From Protopterus annectens (taxonomy: Eukaryota > Chordata > Ceratodontiformes > Protopteridae), in the NCBI RefSeq assembly GCF_019279795.1, contig NC_056743.1:1779460049-1779524048 (forward strand): a stretch of 64,000 bases of DNA, in the 5' to 3' direction. Numbering within the stretch: position 1 is the first letter of the stretch; each line of letters opens with the position of its first letter. The translations under genes and the position numbers were made by a program. Under the pieces are notes generated by a model that was given only the letters and a program-made list of their open reading frames with translations, searched no databases and was not told where the DNA came from. Shown in pieces: positions 1 through 10,380 of this stretch.

Positions 1-1554
1 GCAACAGTTCATCTGACATATATCTGGACATAACATCACACTATGTAAATACACTGAGCTGCTAGGCATGTCAGAAAGCACTGTGCAAACTACAGGCAGA
101 CTGCCACAACACTCACCCAAGTTTTCTATGGGGGAATACACATGCACTTGCAAATATAGCAGTCACTACAGGCATGCAATAGCATGGAGTAACAGACACC
201 AGTGTAAAAGTGCATATCCACAACCAATCTCAATACAGTCAAAGTCATATTATGGTAAGCTTAAGTAATATTACAGTATATGTACTGTGTGATCAACACC
301 ACCTTCATATGACCCACTCACACAGTAACCCTACATATACTGGACCAATACACAGTGTAGACTGATGCCTGACTGTGGTATGGGACATGTGTCAGTCTGG
401 CCCTACAAACATGTAAGCTGATTGAGTACCATAAACTGGAGCAGCATGCAACATCAGATAGAACAGGTCCAAGAACAATGACATCTACCACAGTCTGTAC
501 ACAGGCTAAGTAATATATTCACAATACACACTCTGTCAACAATCACCATAAGTACACAGACCTCACTACTGTACACACTACAACAGAATGTCCAGGTTTT
601 GTCCTCAAATATAAGGCCTAATATACATAACATGTCTAGCAGTCTTATCTGGGCATTTGACAAACAGCATCACAGAGGGTAGTTATCAGGTATGATGTCA
701 GTAAATAATGATGTACTGTACATATGCACCTCTTACTGTATGATATATGGACAAAGGTCAACAGACTTGTGGGACAGAGGCACAAACACAGCACCAGTAT
801 TGACACATTGCTGTGATAATCTGAGAAATTTCCTGGTGTAACAGGGTTTGCTGTGTTATACCTCTTTTGAGGGATATGAAGTCAGTAACTCACATGGATG
901 TCACCATATACTGACTGCAATCATCAGAGTATGCTACTTAATATCTAAAGATAGGAAGTGTGAGTACCACAACACATGTAAGACTCCAAACTCTTGACAG
1001 TCTGCAGATAACCCTACAGGTGAGAGTTTCCATACCACATAACACTGTCATGCCAGACTTTAAATCATGTAGAACAGCCATATCCACAAAACCCTGTTAA
1101 ACCAACATTACTTCAAATGCAGAACAGCAATACTTACATTCTATTCCCATGTCTGGAACATCCCCCCTCCTGTTTGTTGGCCTGTCTCCACAGTGTAGGT
1201 TGTAAGAGGTATTTCCAACTACCCTCTGTGATGCTGTTTGTCAAACACCCACATAAAGTCCTGCTCACAGTGAAGGAAAAGGGCCAACACCCACATGAAG
1301 TGCTTAGTTATAGGAGTGTGTTTCCATGCAATTGGCTATAGGAATGATATCACAGCTGTTCCACATGCAATTAGCAAGTAGAGGACTGCAATTCTTGCAC
1401 AGGTCATCAGCTGATCTCATGAGCATTCCTTTCAAAACTCAAGCTGCTGCCTATGCAAAACAGATGTACTTTTCCACATCCACCAGAGAGGGCGAGAGAG
1501 AGAGACAGAGACAGACAGAGAGAGAGACAAAGTAAGAAAGAAAGGGTGTAAAAG
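1..1554. other. Unassigned sequence
   Basis: I recognise no gene, RNA or mobile element here. The open frames are short and lack family motifs. The stretch is rich in TG/CA with almost no CpG, as in old methylated vertebrate DNA. A short GA/CA-rich patch near 1490-1530 is simple sequence. The material may be an older extension of the tandem array that starts just downstream. Confidence 0.5.
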
Positions 1555-2334
1555 AGTAAGAGCCAAGCATGTTTGTCTATGTTCTGTGGGTGGAGAGTAG
1601 TATCTGGGTATTATAACAGTTGCCTATGTTGTTTACTAATCCATACTATCACATACTAATTGCACATGGCTGTGCACATTTATGGCTGAGGATTGTCTAC
1701 AACAGCCTTTACAGTGTTTGAAAACTGTTGTCCTTGTAATATGGACAATGGGACATATAGGTCCTCAATACAATGATGTAGCAAAACCCACACTGCAGTG
1801 GATCCTGTCAGTACACACTCACCCCAACACTCACACAGGATACTGATGATACATGCTCAAACACACACTTACCAGTACTGAGATTTAAACCCCTACTTGA
1901 TTATGTATTGCTATTACAGTGTCATGCAATTATTGTATGCACCACAGAGCTTACATGTTAGAGAGCTGTCCAAAGGTATCTTTGAAGGTGAGTGACATCA
2001 GCAACAGAAGGTGAGTGACATCAGCAATAGTGCTAAAGAAGGGATAAGGGAAGTGTAGTACATGTGAATGTCTCCAAAAGCAAGTGTCAATGGATACACA
2101 CACACATTCTGTCAAGGAAACACACACATCATCACAGTTGGCAGACTTAAGATTAGAGCCCCTACCTAATTAGCTTGCAACACTATGGTATTACATAGTT
2201 ATCATAAGTGCCACAGAGTTTATATGGCTGATACATGGCCAAAGGGTTATGTCATGGTGAATGACATCAACAGGTGTGCTAACATATGCCAATGGGAGGC
2301 GTAGTGATTGCAAATGGCTTAAAAATCATTAATC

Positions 2335-2335
<1 letters not shown>

Positions 2336-2419
<84 letters not shown>
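2336..2419. repeat. (CA)n microsatellite
   Basis: An almost pure CA dinucleotide run of about 80 bp at the end of one array unit. Confidence 0.97.
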
Positions 2420-2421
<2 letters not shown>

Positions 2422-4376
2422 TTGCCAGTACTGAGATGCATAGTTTCATTGCTTCACAGATGTGTAGTAGGTGAATGGGCCTGATGGCTATACAAGGCTA
2501 GGCAAAGGGAATACCTTGGCATCAGGCCACATGACAATGGTCTCTAGTGTGACTCAGTGGTGTAGTCCCTGGAGTGGTCCCCACAGGTGGGTATTGTATT
2601 CACCATCCACTCATCTGAGTTACTATTGTGGGTGGCCATTGATGGGCACTGCTTCCCATATATGTGATCTATATTCCATAACATGGATAGTGTCTGAGTT
2701 GTGCACGTCCCACACACATGTTCTTTGACATGTGGAAGTGTACTTGAGGTCTCTGTGGCATGTTGAGTGTACAGATTGTTAGCTTCTGATGTAGCATTCC
2801 TGACCCCATTTGGGGAGACCTGGCTATGGAACTGAGGTTGTGCTTGCACATACATTGACAGCATGATACAGGTATTTAGTAGAGCTAGTGGTGTCTGTCC
2901 ATTCAGGGCATGTGTATAAGACATGATATTCCTTTTGTGGGTTACATTTGCAGATGCTACAGGTGTTGCAGGTGTCCAGTGAGGAACATAGTAAATGGAC
3001 TACTGGAAGCATTTATTTGCTTACTGTAGGGATGGAACAGGGTGCCATGTCTTTTACTTGCTGGATAACACGCACTCAGTTAGGAGATGTTACACTTCAC
3101 AGTACTTTCTGAGTTCAGTGACACTGTTGTGGTCAGCAGGCATGTAGTCCACTGCAATCACATCATGGTTACTATCTGTGAGGCAATATGCAGGGAACTA
3201 CCAGTATAATGGGTGTTGCCTAGCCAAGTGTGTTTGTGTATGAGACATGGGTGGAGAGTGTTCTCTGTGTAATACAAGGGTTGCCTATATTGTTCACCAA
3301 TCCATAATGTCACATGTAGGGCTATGGATTGTCTACACCAGCCTCTCTGGTGTTTGACATCTGTTCTTGTAGGGTGGACATTGTGACATATAGTAGGTCC
3401 TCAATATAATAATTTAGCAAAACCATCCCCACAATGCATGCCATTATTACACAATCACAGCAACCACCACACAGGATAGTGATGACAGAAAGACACACAC
3501 ACTTGCCAATACTGAGATTCAACCCCCCACATAGCTATGTATTGCTGCTACAGTGTACCACATTTATTGCATGTGCCATGGAGCTTACTGGATGGATGTT
3601 GTCCCAAGGTACTTCTAAGGTAAAGGACATCACCAGCTCTTGTAAATACTGGCATTGGGTGATGTAGTGGGTGACAGATCCCAAAAATAATTTCACCCTG
3701 CTCACACATTTACATTTGCCAAGGGTGAGGTTCAAACCTCTGTCTGACAATCTTTATAGACCATTATGTTATGCATTTACTACATGCACCACTGACCTGA
3801 CATGGTTTAAGGTTTGCAACAAGTACTTGTAAGGTGGATGATATGTGCAGGACTGCTAAAGTCAGGCTCTGAGATGTGCACTGTCTATAAAGGGGGCCAA
3901 CATTTTTGAGGTACACACATACATATGTGCACACACAAACACTTGCCACAGATGAGATTCAAACCCATACCTGTGTAGTTACTACTACTACATTGTTTCA
4001 CATTTATGGCACACACCACAGAGCTTATAGGGTTGCCCCTTGTCCAAATGGGTATTTCAAGGTGACTGACATCAGCAGGCTTGCTAAAGTAGAGCAATGG
4101 GAGGTGTAGTGACTGTGAATGGCCTCAAAATCATTAATCTCTACACACACACACACTAACACACATGCACAGTTTCACAACTGCCATGTCTGAGATTGGA
4201 ACTCTTACCTGACCAGTTTGTTAGACTATAGCATTACACAGTTATCGCATGTGCCATGGAGCCTATAGAGCTAGCCCTTCTCCAAAAGGGTATTACAAGG
4301 TGACTGACATCATCAGGCTTGCTAAAGTAGGGCAATGGGAGGAGTAGTGACTGTGAATGGCCTCAAAATCATTAAT

Positions 4377-4381
<5 letters not shown>

Positions 4382-4447
<66 letters not shown>
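4382..4447. repeat. (CA)n microsatellite
   Basis: CA run at the same place in the array unit as the runs at 2336 and 4657. The microsatellites therefore sit in register with the repeat unit. Confidence 0.97.
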
Positions 4448-4449
<2 letters not shown>

Positions 4450-4652
4450 TTCACAGTTGCCATGTCTGGGATTAGAACTTCTACCTAACTAGTATGTTAC
4501 ACTATAACATTACACAGTTATCACACTCACCACAGAACTTATAAGGCTAGCCCTTCTCCAAAGGGGTATTTCAATGTGACTGACATCAGAAGGCTTGCTA
4601 AAGTATGGCAATGGGAAGTGTAATGACCCTGAATGACCTCAAAATCATTAAT

Positions 4653-4656
<4 letters not shown>

Positions 4657-4710
<54 letters not shown>
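4657..4710. repeat. (CA)n microsatellite
   Basis: CA run at the end of the array unit that the Penelope-like element interrupts about 65 bp further on. Confidence 0.97.
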
Positions 4711-4711
<1 letters not shown>

Positions 4712-4763
4712 GTTTGACAGTTGCCATGTCTGGGATTAGAACTCCTTCCTCACTAGATGTGTT

Positions 4764-4777
4764 ATAGTATAGCATTA
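4764..4777. repeat. Target-site duplication, left copy (PLE locus A)
   Basis: The 14-bp sequence atagtatagcatta occurs here and again at 9828-9841, exactly bordering the inverted PLE pair. The array unit resumes on the right ('cattacacagttatcac'), which shows that the whole 5.05-kb structure entered as one insertion. Confidence 0.9.
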
Positions 4778-4809
4778 GAAAACAAATACTTGACACACCA
4801 AATACTTTA

Positions 4810-4847
4810 ATGCAAAGCTTTCAGGTCTGCGCCCTTAATCAGTACAT
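4810..4847 (-). ncRNA. Decayed hammerhead ribozyme-like motif, left arm of locus A
   Basis: On the minus strand the order matches the right-arm motif at 9715-9751: stem I strand, a CTGAT-type core, a stem II region, GAA and the AGCT palindrome. The catalytic CUGAUGA box is altered and stem II is rearranged, so this copy probably does not cleave. It marks the 3' region of the left PLE copy. Confidence 0.55.
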
Positions 4848-5113
4848 AATAACATCATTCTTTTCAAACTTTAAATAGGATAAATAATTAATCACATGAT
4901 ACAGCCAGCCTAATTACCTATCAATTAAAATTTAAAAAGACAGATAATAAAATATAATATAAAACTTCCATACATTTAACCTAAAATCCAACTGTACTCA
5001 AAATTACAGATAACATTAATAAATGCATATAGCGTAGTACATTTAATCATAAAGTAAAAATTAATAATACATACAGCACATATAAAGATAACATCCTTCC
5101 ATAGTTAATAAAA

Positions 5114-7480
5114 TCAGATACTCTTTCTCTGCCTTTTCAGCAATACTGGCTTAAGAATAACAGCATTATTGAGGCCAGGTTTTACGTCTGCTTGTAATCT
5201 AACGATCCACTCATACTCTTTCAGCTCCAATGTATTATTCATATCTCCCTTCCTTACTCCCATCTCGATGGTACACATAACCCTAAACTTAAATTTATGT
5301 CTCTCACCTTCTTCCATGATATGTTTGCTCAAAGCATTTGTTAATATTTGTCTTCTTATCTCTGATTTATGCTCTATTATCCTCTCCTTTAACTTTCTAG
5401 TAGTTTTGCCTACATAGAACGATGTACAGGCTGTGCATGTTGCCAAATAAACTAACTGTACTTCATTACAATTAGTTAAGGTTTTAATATTATAAACCTC
5501 CTTACTAGTGGGATGCACAAAACTATTCTCACCTTCATACAGATCATCACAGCAAGTGCAATTATAGCATTTCATTGTGCCCACTCTTTTTTGTGTTTGT
5601 TTATTTATCTGCTGGAAATCTTTATAGCAGAATTTTTGTTTAAGGGTCTCTGAATTTCTATATGCATAAGATGGTCTATCACCTACAATTAACTTAATTT
5701 CTGGCATAGCCATTAAAATCTGCCAGTGTTTCTCCACTATATTATGTATAGCATCAGTATTCAAGTTAAATGTAGTAAGGTATCTGACTATTTTGTCCCA
5801 CATTTCGGGAATTCAACGCCACCTGGTCCTCCATTGAAAACAGGTCTGTATTTATTTCTGCTCCCATTCACTATCTCTTTACAAACCTTATCAATAATAT
5901 ATTCAGAATAACCACTTCTCCAAAACTCCTGCATCATGTCCTTAGCTTGCTCCTCAAACCTGGCATCTATAGTATTCAGTTTACTAGTTCTTATCAGCTG
6001 GGCCTTCAACATACCTTTAAAGGTGTGTGGGGCATGCATACTATCTCTATTAATATATCTAGATGCATCCACGTCTTTTTTATATATAGTGGACTCTAGC
6101 CTATCCCCATTCCTATATAGATGTACATCCAAAAAATGTATACTTTGTTCTGATGCTGTCATTTTGAACCTTAAAAATTCTGTTGTCTCATTGAGATACT
6201 TTATATAATCATTTAATTCCAATAAAGTACCCCCCATAGCAAAAAACAATCGTCCACGAACCTTTTGTAAAATTTAACATTCATATTCATCTCATTTATT
6301 CCACTAAGTATCACTCATTTTTCCCATTCATATAGCACTATATTGGCATATGTATTGGCTATGGGGGTACCCATTGCCACGCCTGTGAGCTATAAGTACG
6401 GCTTATCATCAAAAATAAAGATATTGTTCGATAACACTATCTCAAGAAGGGCACAAACATTTTCAGTTTCTCTAGCATTCATTTTGACTTCATTTGTTAA
6501 GAAATCACAAATTGCATTTACGCCATATTCATTGGGTATAACTGTAAATAATGAAGTTATATCCAGAGATACCAATGCATAACTCTGCTCACTACTATTC
6601 ATGCACCAATTATGTAATTCTTGCAGGAAACTGTTAGTGTCTTTTAACACTGTGGAACACCTGTTCAAATACACACCTAGAATTGTCTGTAGATATTTTG
6701 AGATGGGTTGTGTAATCCATCCATCCCGTGAGACAATTGGTCTAAGTGGGGGATTCATCAGATCTTTATGAATCTTAGGGATGCCATAAATCTGTGGTAT
6801 TCTAGGGCAGGGTACACTCAAATAATTAAATAAATCAATATCTATGTCATTATTAAGTTGTAACTCATAAATTAACATATTTATATTTACTATATGCTTT
6901 TTAACGTCACTATAAGAAATTTTTCTAAATGTAGACACATCACTTAAAAAATCTTTAAAGTTCGACATATACCATACCCTGTCCATTAAAACTATTGCTC
7001 CCCCTTTATCTGCCTGTTTTATGACAATTCCATCATTCTTTTGCAATTTTTTCATAGCCATATATTCATTGTGGGTTAAATTCTACACACCTTTTTTACA
7101 TCTCTTCTTATAAAATGCTCTTAACTCACATTCAACAATATTAGAAAAGGCAGACAGTATGGGACAAAATACACTCAATTTCCTACATTTAGGCATTATC
7201 GAACCATTGTCTTTAAAGATTAGCTTCAAGCTAACTTTTCTGACAAAAAGCTTCAAATCTGTTAATGCTTGTACAATATCGTCAATAGTATTTGGGATAA
7301 ACTTCACTCCCTTACTCAAAATGTTTAATTGAGATTCAGTGAGTCTTAAATTTGAAAGATTCACAGTACCTTTATTTATTTGTGCATACACCGCATCATC
7401 CTGCTGTGTATAAACGAACTGTTGGTGTTCATCCTGAGCCCCATACTCGACAGCTGATCTTACCATTGCAGTGTCTCTAT
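5114..7480 (-). pseudogene. PLE polyprotein remnant (RT + GIY-YIG), left arm of locus A
   Basis: In coding order the minus strand gives an N-terminal region (7083-7480). The PLE reverse transcriptase core follows (6390-7061), with KQADKGG, GIPKIHK, NPPLRPIVS and SLDITSLF. The FVDDCF catalytic box comes next near 6250, then a thumb/linker region (5788-6230). A C-terminal domain (5114-5803) has a Cys motif (CYNCTCC) and a GIY-YIG nuclease block (LVYLATCTACTSFYVGKT, then RKLKERIIEHK). PLE proteins reverse-transcribe element RNA primed by the nicked target, and the GIY-YIG domain is thought to make the nick. The frame is broken in several places, so this is a fossil gene. Confidence 0.88.
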
Positions 7481-7489
7481 TCACTTGTG

Positions 7490-9444
7490 TGCAGGATGAT
7501 GCGGTGTATGCACAAATAAATAAAGATGGAATTGTCATAAAACAGGCAGATAAAGGGGGAGCAGTAGTTTTAATGGACAGGGTATGGTATATGTCGAACT
7601 TTAAAGATTTTTTAAGTGATGTGTCTACATTTAGAAAAATGTCTTATAATGAAGTTAAAAAGCATATAGTAAATATAAATATGTTAATTTATGAGTTACA
7701 ACTTAATAATGACATAGATATTGATTTATTTAATTATTTGAGTGTACCCTGCCCTAGAATACTGCAGATTTATGGTATCCCTAAGATTCATAAAGATCTG
7801 GTGAATCCCCCACTTAGGCCAATTGTCTCAGGGGGTGGTTGGATTACACAACCCATCTCAAAATATCTACAGATAATTCTAGGTGTGTATTTGAACAGAT
7901 GTTCCACAGTGTTAAAAGACACTAACTGTTTCCTGCAAGAATTACATAATTGGTGCGTGAATAGTAGTGAGCAGAGTTATGTATTGGTATCTCTGGATAA
8001 AACTTCATTATTTACAGTTATACACAATGAATATGGCGTAAATGCAATTCGTGATTTCTTAATAAATGAAGTCAAAATGAAGGCTAGAGAAACTGAAAAT
8101 GTGTGTGCCCTTCTTGAAATAGTGTTATCGAACAATATCTTTATTTTTGATGATGAGCCGTACTTACAGCTCACAGGCGTAGCAATGGGTACCCCCATAG
8201 CCAATACATATGCCAATATAGTGCTATATGAATGGGGAAAATGAGTGATACTTAGTGGAATAAATGAGATGAATATGAATGTTAAATTTTACAAAAGCTT
8301 CGTGGACAATTGTTTTTTGCTATGGGGGGGTACTTTATTGGAATTAAATGATGATATAAAGTATCTCAATGAGACAACAGAATTTTTAAGGTTCAAAATG
8401 ACAGCATCAGAACAAAGTATACATTTTTTGGATGTACACCTATATAGGAATGGGGATAGGCTAGAATCCACTATATATAAAAAAGAAGTGGATGCATCTA
8501 GATATATTAATAGAGAAAGTATGCATGCCCCACACACCATTAAAGGTATATTGAAGGCCCAGCTGATAAGAACTAGTAAATTGAATACTATAGATGCCAG
8601 GTTTGAGGAGCAAGCTAAGGACATGATGCAGGGGTTTCGGAGAAGTGGTTATTCTGAACATATCACTGATAATGTTTATAAAGAGGTAGTGAATGGGAGA
8701 GGAAGTAAATATAGACCTGTTTTCAATGGAGGACCAGGTGACATTGAATTCCCGAAATGTGGGGACAGAATAGTCAGATACCTTACTACATTTAACTTGA
8801 ATACTGATGCTATACATAATATAGTGGAGAAAAATTGGCAGATTTTAATGGCTATGCCAGAAATTAAGTTAATTGTAGGTGATAGACCATCTTATGCATA
8901 TAGAATTTCAGAGACCCTTTAACAAAAATTCTGCTATAAAGATTTCCAGCAGATAAACAAACACAAAAAAAGAGTGGGCACAATGAAATGCTATAATTGC
9001 ACTTGCTGTGATGATCTGTATGAAGGTGAGAATAGTTTTGTGCATCCCACTAGTAAGGAGGTTTATAATATTAAAACCTTAACTAATTGTAATGAAGTAC
9101 AGTTAGTTTATTTGGCAACATGCACAGCCTGTACATCGTTCTATGTAGGCAAAACTACTAGAAAGTTAAAGGAGAGGATAATAGAGCATAAATCAGAGAT
9201 AAGAAGACAAATATTAACAAATGCTTTGAGCAAACATATCATGGAAGAAGGTGAGAGACATAAATTTAAGTTTAGGGTTATGTGTACCATCGAGATGGGA
9301 GTAAGTAAGGGAGATATGAATAATACATTGGAGCTGAAAGAGTATGAGTGGATCATTAGATTACAAGCAGACGTAAAACCTGGCCTCAATAATGCTGTTA
9401 GTCTTAAGCCAGTATTGCTGAAAAGGCAGAGAGAGAGTATCTGA
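7490..9444 (+). pseudogene. PLE polyprotein remnant (RT + GIY-YIG), right arm of locus A
   Basis: This is the mirror copy of the left-arm gene. The RT core (about 7525-8330) carries KQADKGG, GIPKIHK, NPPLRPIVSG, LDKTSLF and GVAMGTPIA. The region 8330-8920 is the thumb/linker. The C-terminal part (8974-9444) has the CYNCTCC motif and the GIY-YIG block FYVGKTTRKLKERI. Compared with the left arm, it lacks a stretch of about 0.3 kb near the N-terminus, so residues that are far apart there are adjacent here. It carries several breaks and is not expected to be functional. The protein would have served as the element's reverse transcriptase and nuclease. Confidence 0.88.
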
Positions 9445-9714
9445 TTTTATTAACTATGGAAGGATATTATCTTTATATGTGCTGTATGTATTATTAATTT
9501 TTACTTTATGATTAAATGTACTACGCTATATGCATTTATTAATGTTATCTGTAATTTTGAGTACAGTTGGATTTTAGGTTAAATGTATGGAAGTTTTATA
9601 TTATATTTTATTATCTGTCTTTTTAAATTTTAATTGATAGTTAGGTAATTAGGCTGGCTGTATCATGTGATTAATTATTTCTCCTATTTAAAGTTTGAAA
9701 AGAATGATTTTATT

Positions 9715-9751
9715 ATGTACTGATGACGGGTGAGACCCGAAAGCTTTGCAT
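9715..9751 (+). ncRNA. Hammerhead ribozyme-like motif in the PLE 3' region (locus A)
   Basis: Stem I is ATGTA (9715-9719) pairing with TGCAT (9747-9751), including a G-U wobble. CTGATGA is at 9720-9726, stem II is GGG/CCC (9728-9730/9736-9738) around a TGAGA loop, and GAA is at 9739-9741. The palindrome AGCT (9742-9745) forms a 2-bp stem III, and the predicted cleavage follows the U at 9746. There is one extra base (C9727) between CUGAUGA and stem II. PLEs are known to carry minimal type I hammerheads with tiny stem III that work best as dimers, and the position matches. Confidence 0.75.
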
Positions 9752-9827
9752 TAAAGTATTTGGTGTGTTAAGTATTTGTTTTCTATAAAGTTGTATTCTG
9801 AAACAGTATCACCTGTGTTTGATTCAG

Positions 9828-10380
9828 ATAGTATAGCATTACACAGTTATCACACACCACAAAGCTCATAGGGCTAGCCTTTCTCCAAAGGGGTATTTCA
9901 AGGTGACTGACATCAGCAGGCTTGCTAAAGCAGGACAATGGTAAGTGCAGTGACTCTGAATGGCCTCAAAAGCATTAATCTCTCCACACACACAGAGTTT
10001 CACAGTTGCCATTTCTGGAATTAGAACACCTACCTAACTAGTATGTTACACTATAGCATTATGCAGTTATCCCATGCATCATGGAGATTATGGGACTGAT
10101 AATTGGCCAGAGGGCTATTTCAGGGTGACTGACATCAGCATGAGTGCTAACATGGGCTATGGGAAGTACAGTGTGTGTGAATGGGCCATTTACCATTCCT
10201 CTGGGAACACACACACAACACTCAGTCATACACAACTTTACATTTGACAGGACTGGGTATACAAATGCTAGATGAATATTGATTTGTACTATCATGTTAC
10301 ACAGTTATCACAAGCTCCACAGACACTATAGGGCTGAGGTCTACCAAAAGCAAATGTCAACAGTGATTGACATCTGCACA
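9828..10380. repeat. tRNA-like/CA tandem array (right part) with right TSD
   Basis: The array resumes after PLE locus A. The first 14 bases (9828-9841) are the right TSD copy. At least two further units follow (about 9836-9990 and 10060-10190) with the same block order as the left part, and a more diverged unit near 10290-10380. The CA runs here are short. Confidence 0.75.

Larger units (their letters stand above)
1555..4777. repeat. Diverged tandem array with tRNA-like boxes and CA microsatellites (left part)
   Basis: Units of about 200-290 bp recur near 1880, 2130, 3500, 3740, 3950, 4190, 4455 and 4715. Each holds a short palindrome-like 'acagttatcac' block, a 'caccacagagctta' block, a 'ggtgactgacatcagcaggcttgctaaag' type block (variable), a 'cctcaaaatcattaatctct' block and then a CA run of very variable length. 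Read on the minus strand, the block before the CA run has a B-box-like 'gttctaatccc' preceded by an A-box-like stretch, which suggests a tRNA-derived ancestor. A larger duplication is also visible: about 1555-2075 matches about 3225-3680, an offset near 1.66 kb. The array continues at 9828 after a Penelope-like insertion. Confidence 0.75.
4778..9827. mobile_element. Penelope-like element, inverted dimer (locus A)
   Basis: Two copies of one GIY-YIG-bearing PLE lie head to head. The left copy runs on the minus strand (4778 to about 7480) and the right copy on the plus strand (about 7490-9827). Their 3' ends face outward. The arms are nearly identical over most of their length, including the reverse transcriptase, the endonuclease and the AT-rich 3' region. 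The right arm lacks a stretch that is present at the 5' side of the left arm (about 7062-7370). The right arm also has 44 nt at its 3' end (9784-9827) that the left arm lacks. One 14-bp TSD flanks the pair. Both coding regions are broken in several places. The presence of an endonuclease and the motif style fit the Neptune/Poseidon group of EN+ PLEs; the exact clade needs a tree. Confidence 0.92.

Noticed and set aside
2286-2474. Open frame dominated by His-Thr repeats
   Set aside because: It is a translation of the CA microsatellite. The same applies to similar frames near 4540, 21400-21850, 31800 and 47200.
2544-2924. Minus-strand frame of 126 codons
   Set aside because: No recognisable domain, composition like the surrounding repeat DNA, and no start context or conserved neighbour.
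4778-9827. DNA transposon with giant terminal inverted repeats
   Set aside because: The inverted arms each encode RT and GIY-YIG domains and carry hammerhead-like motifs. It is an inverted PLE dimer, not a cut-and-paste element.
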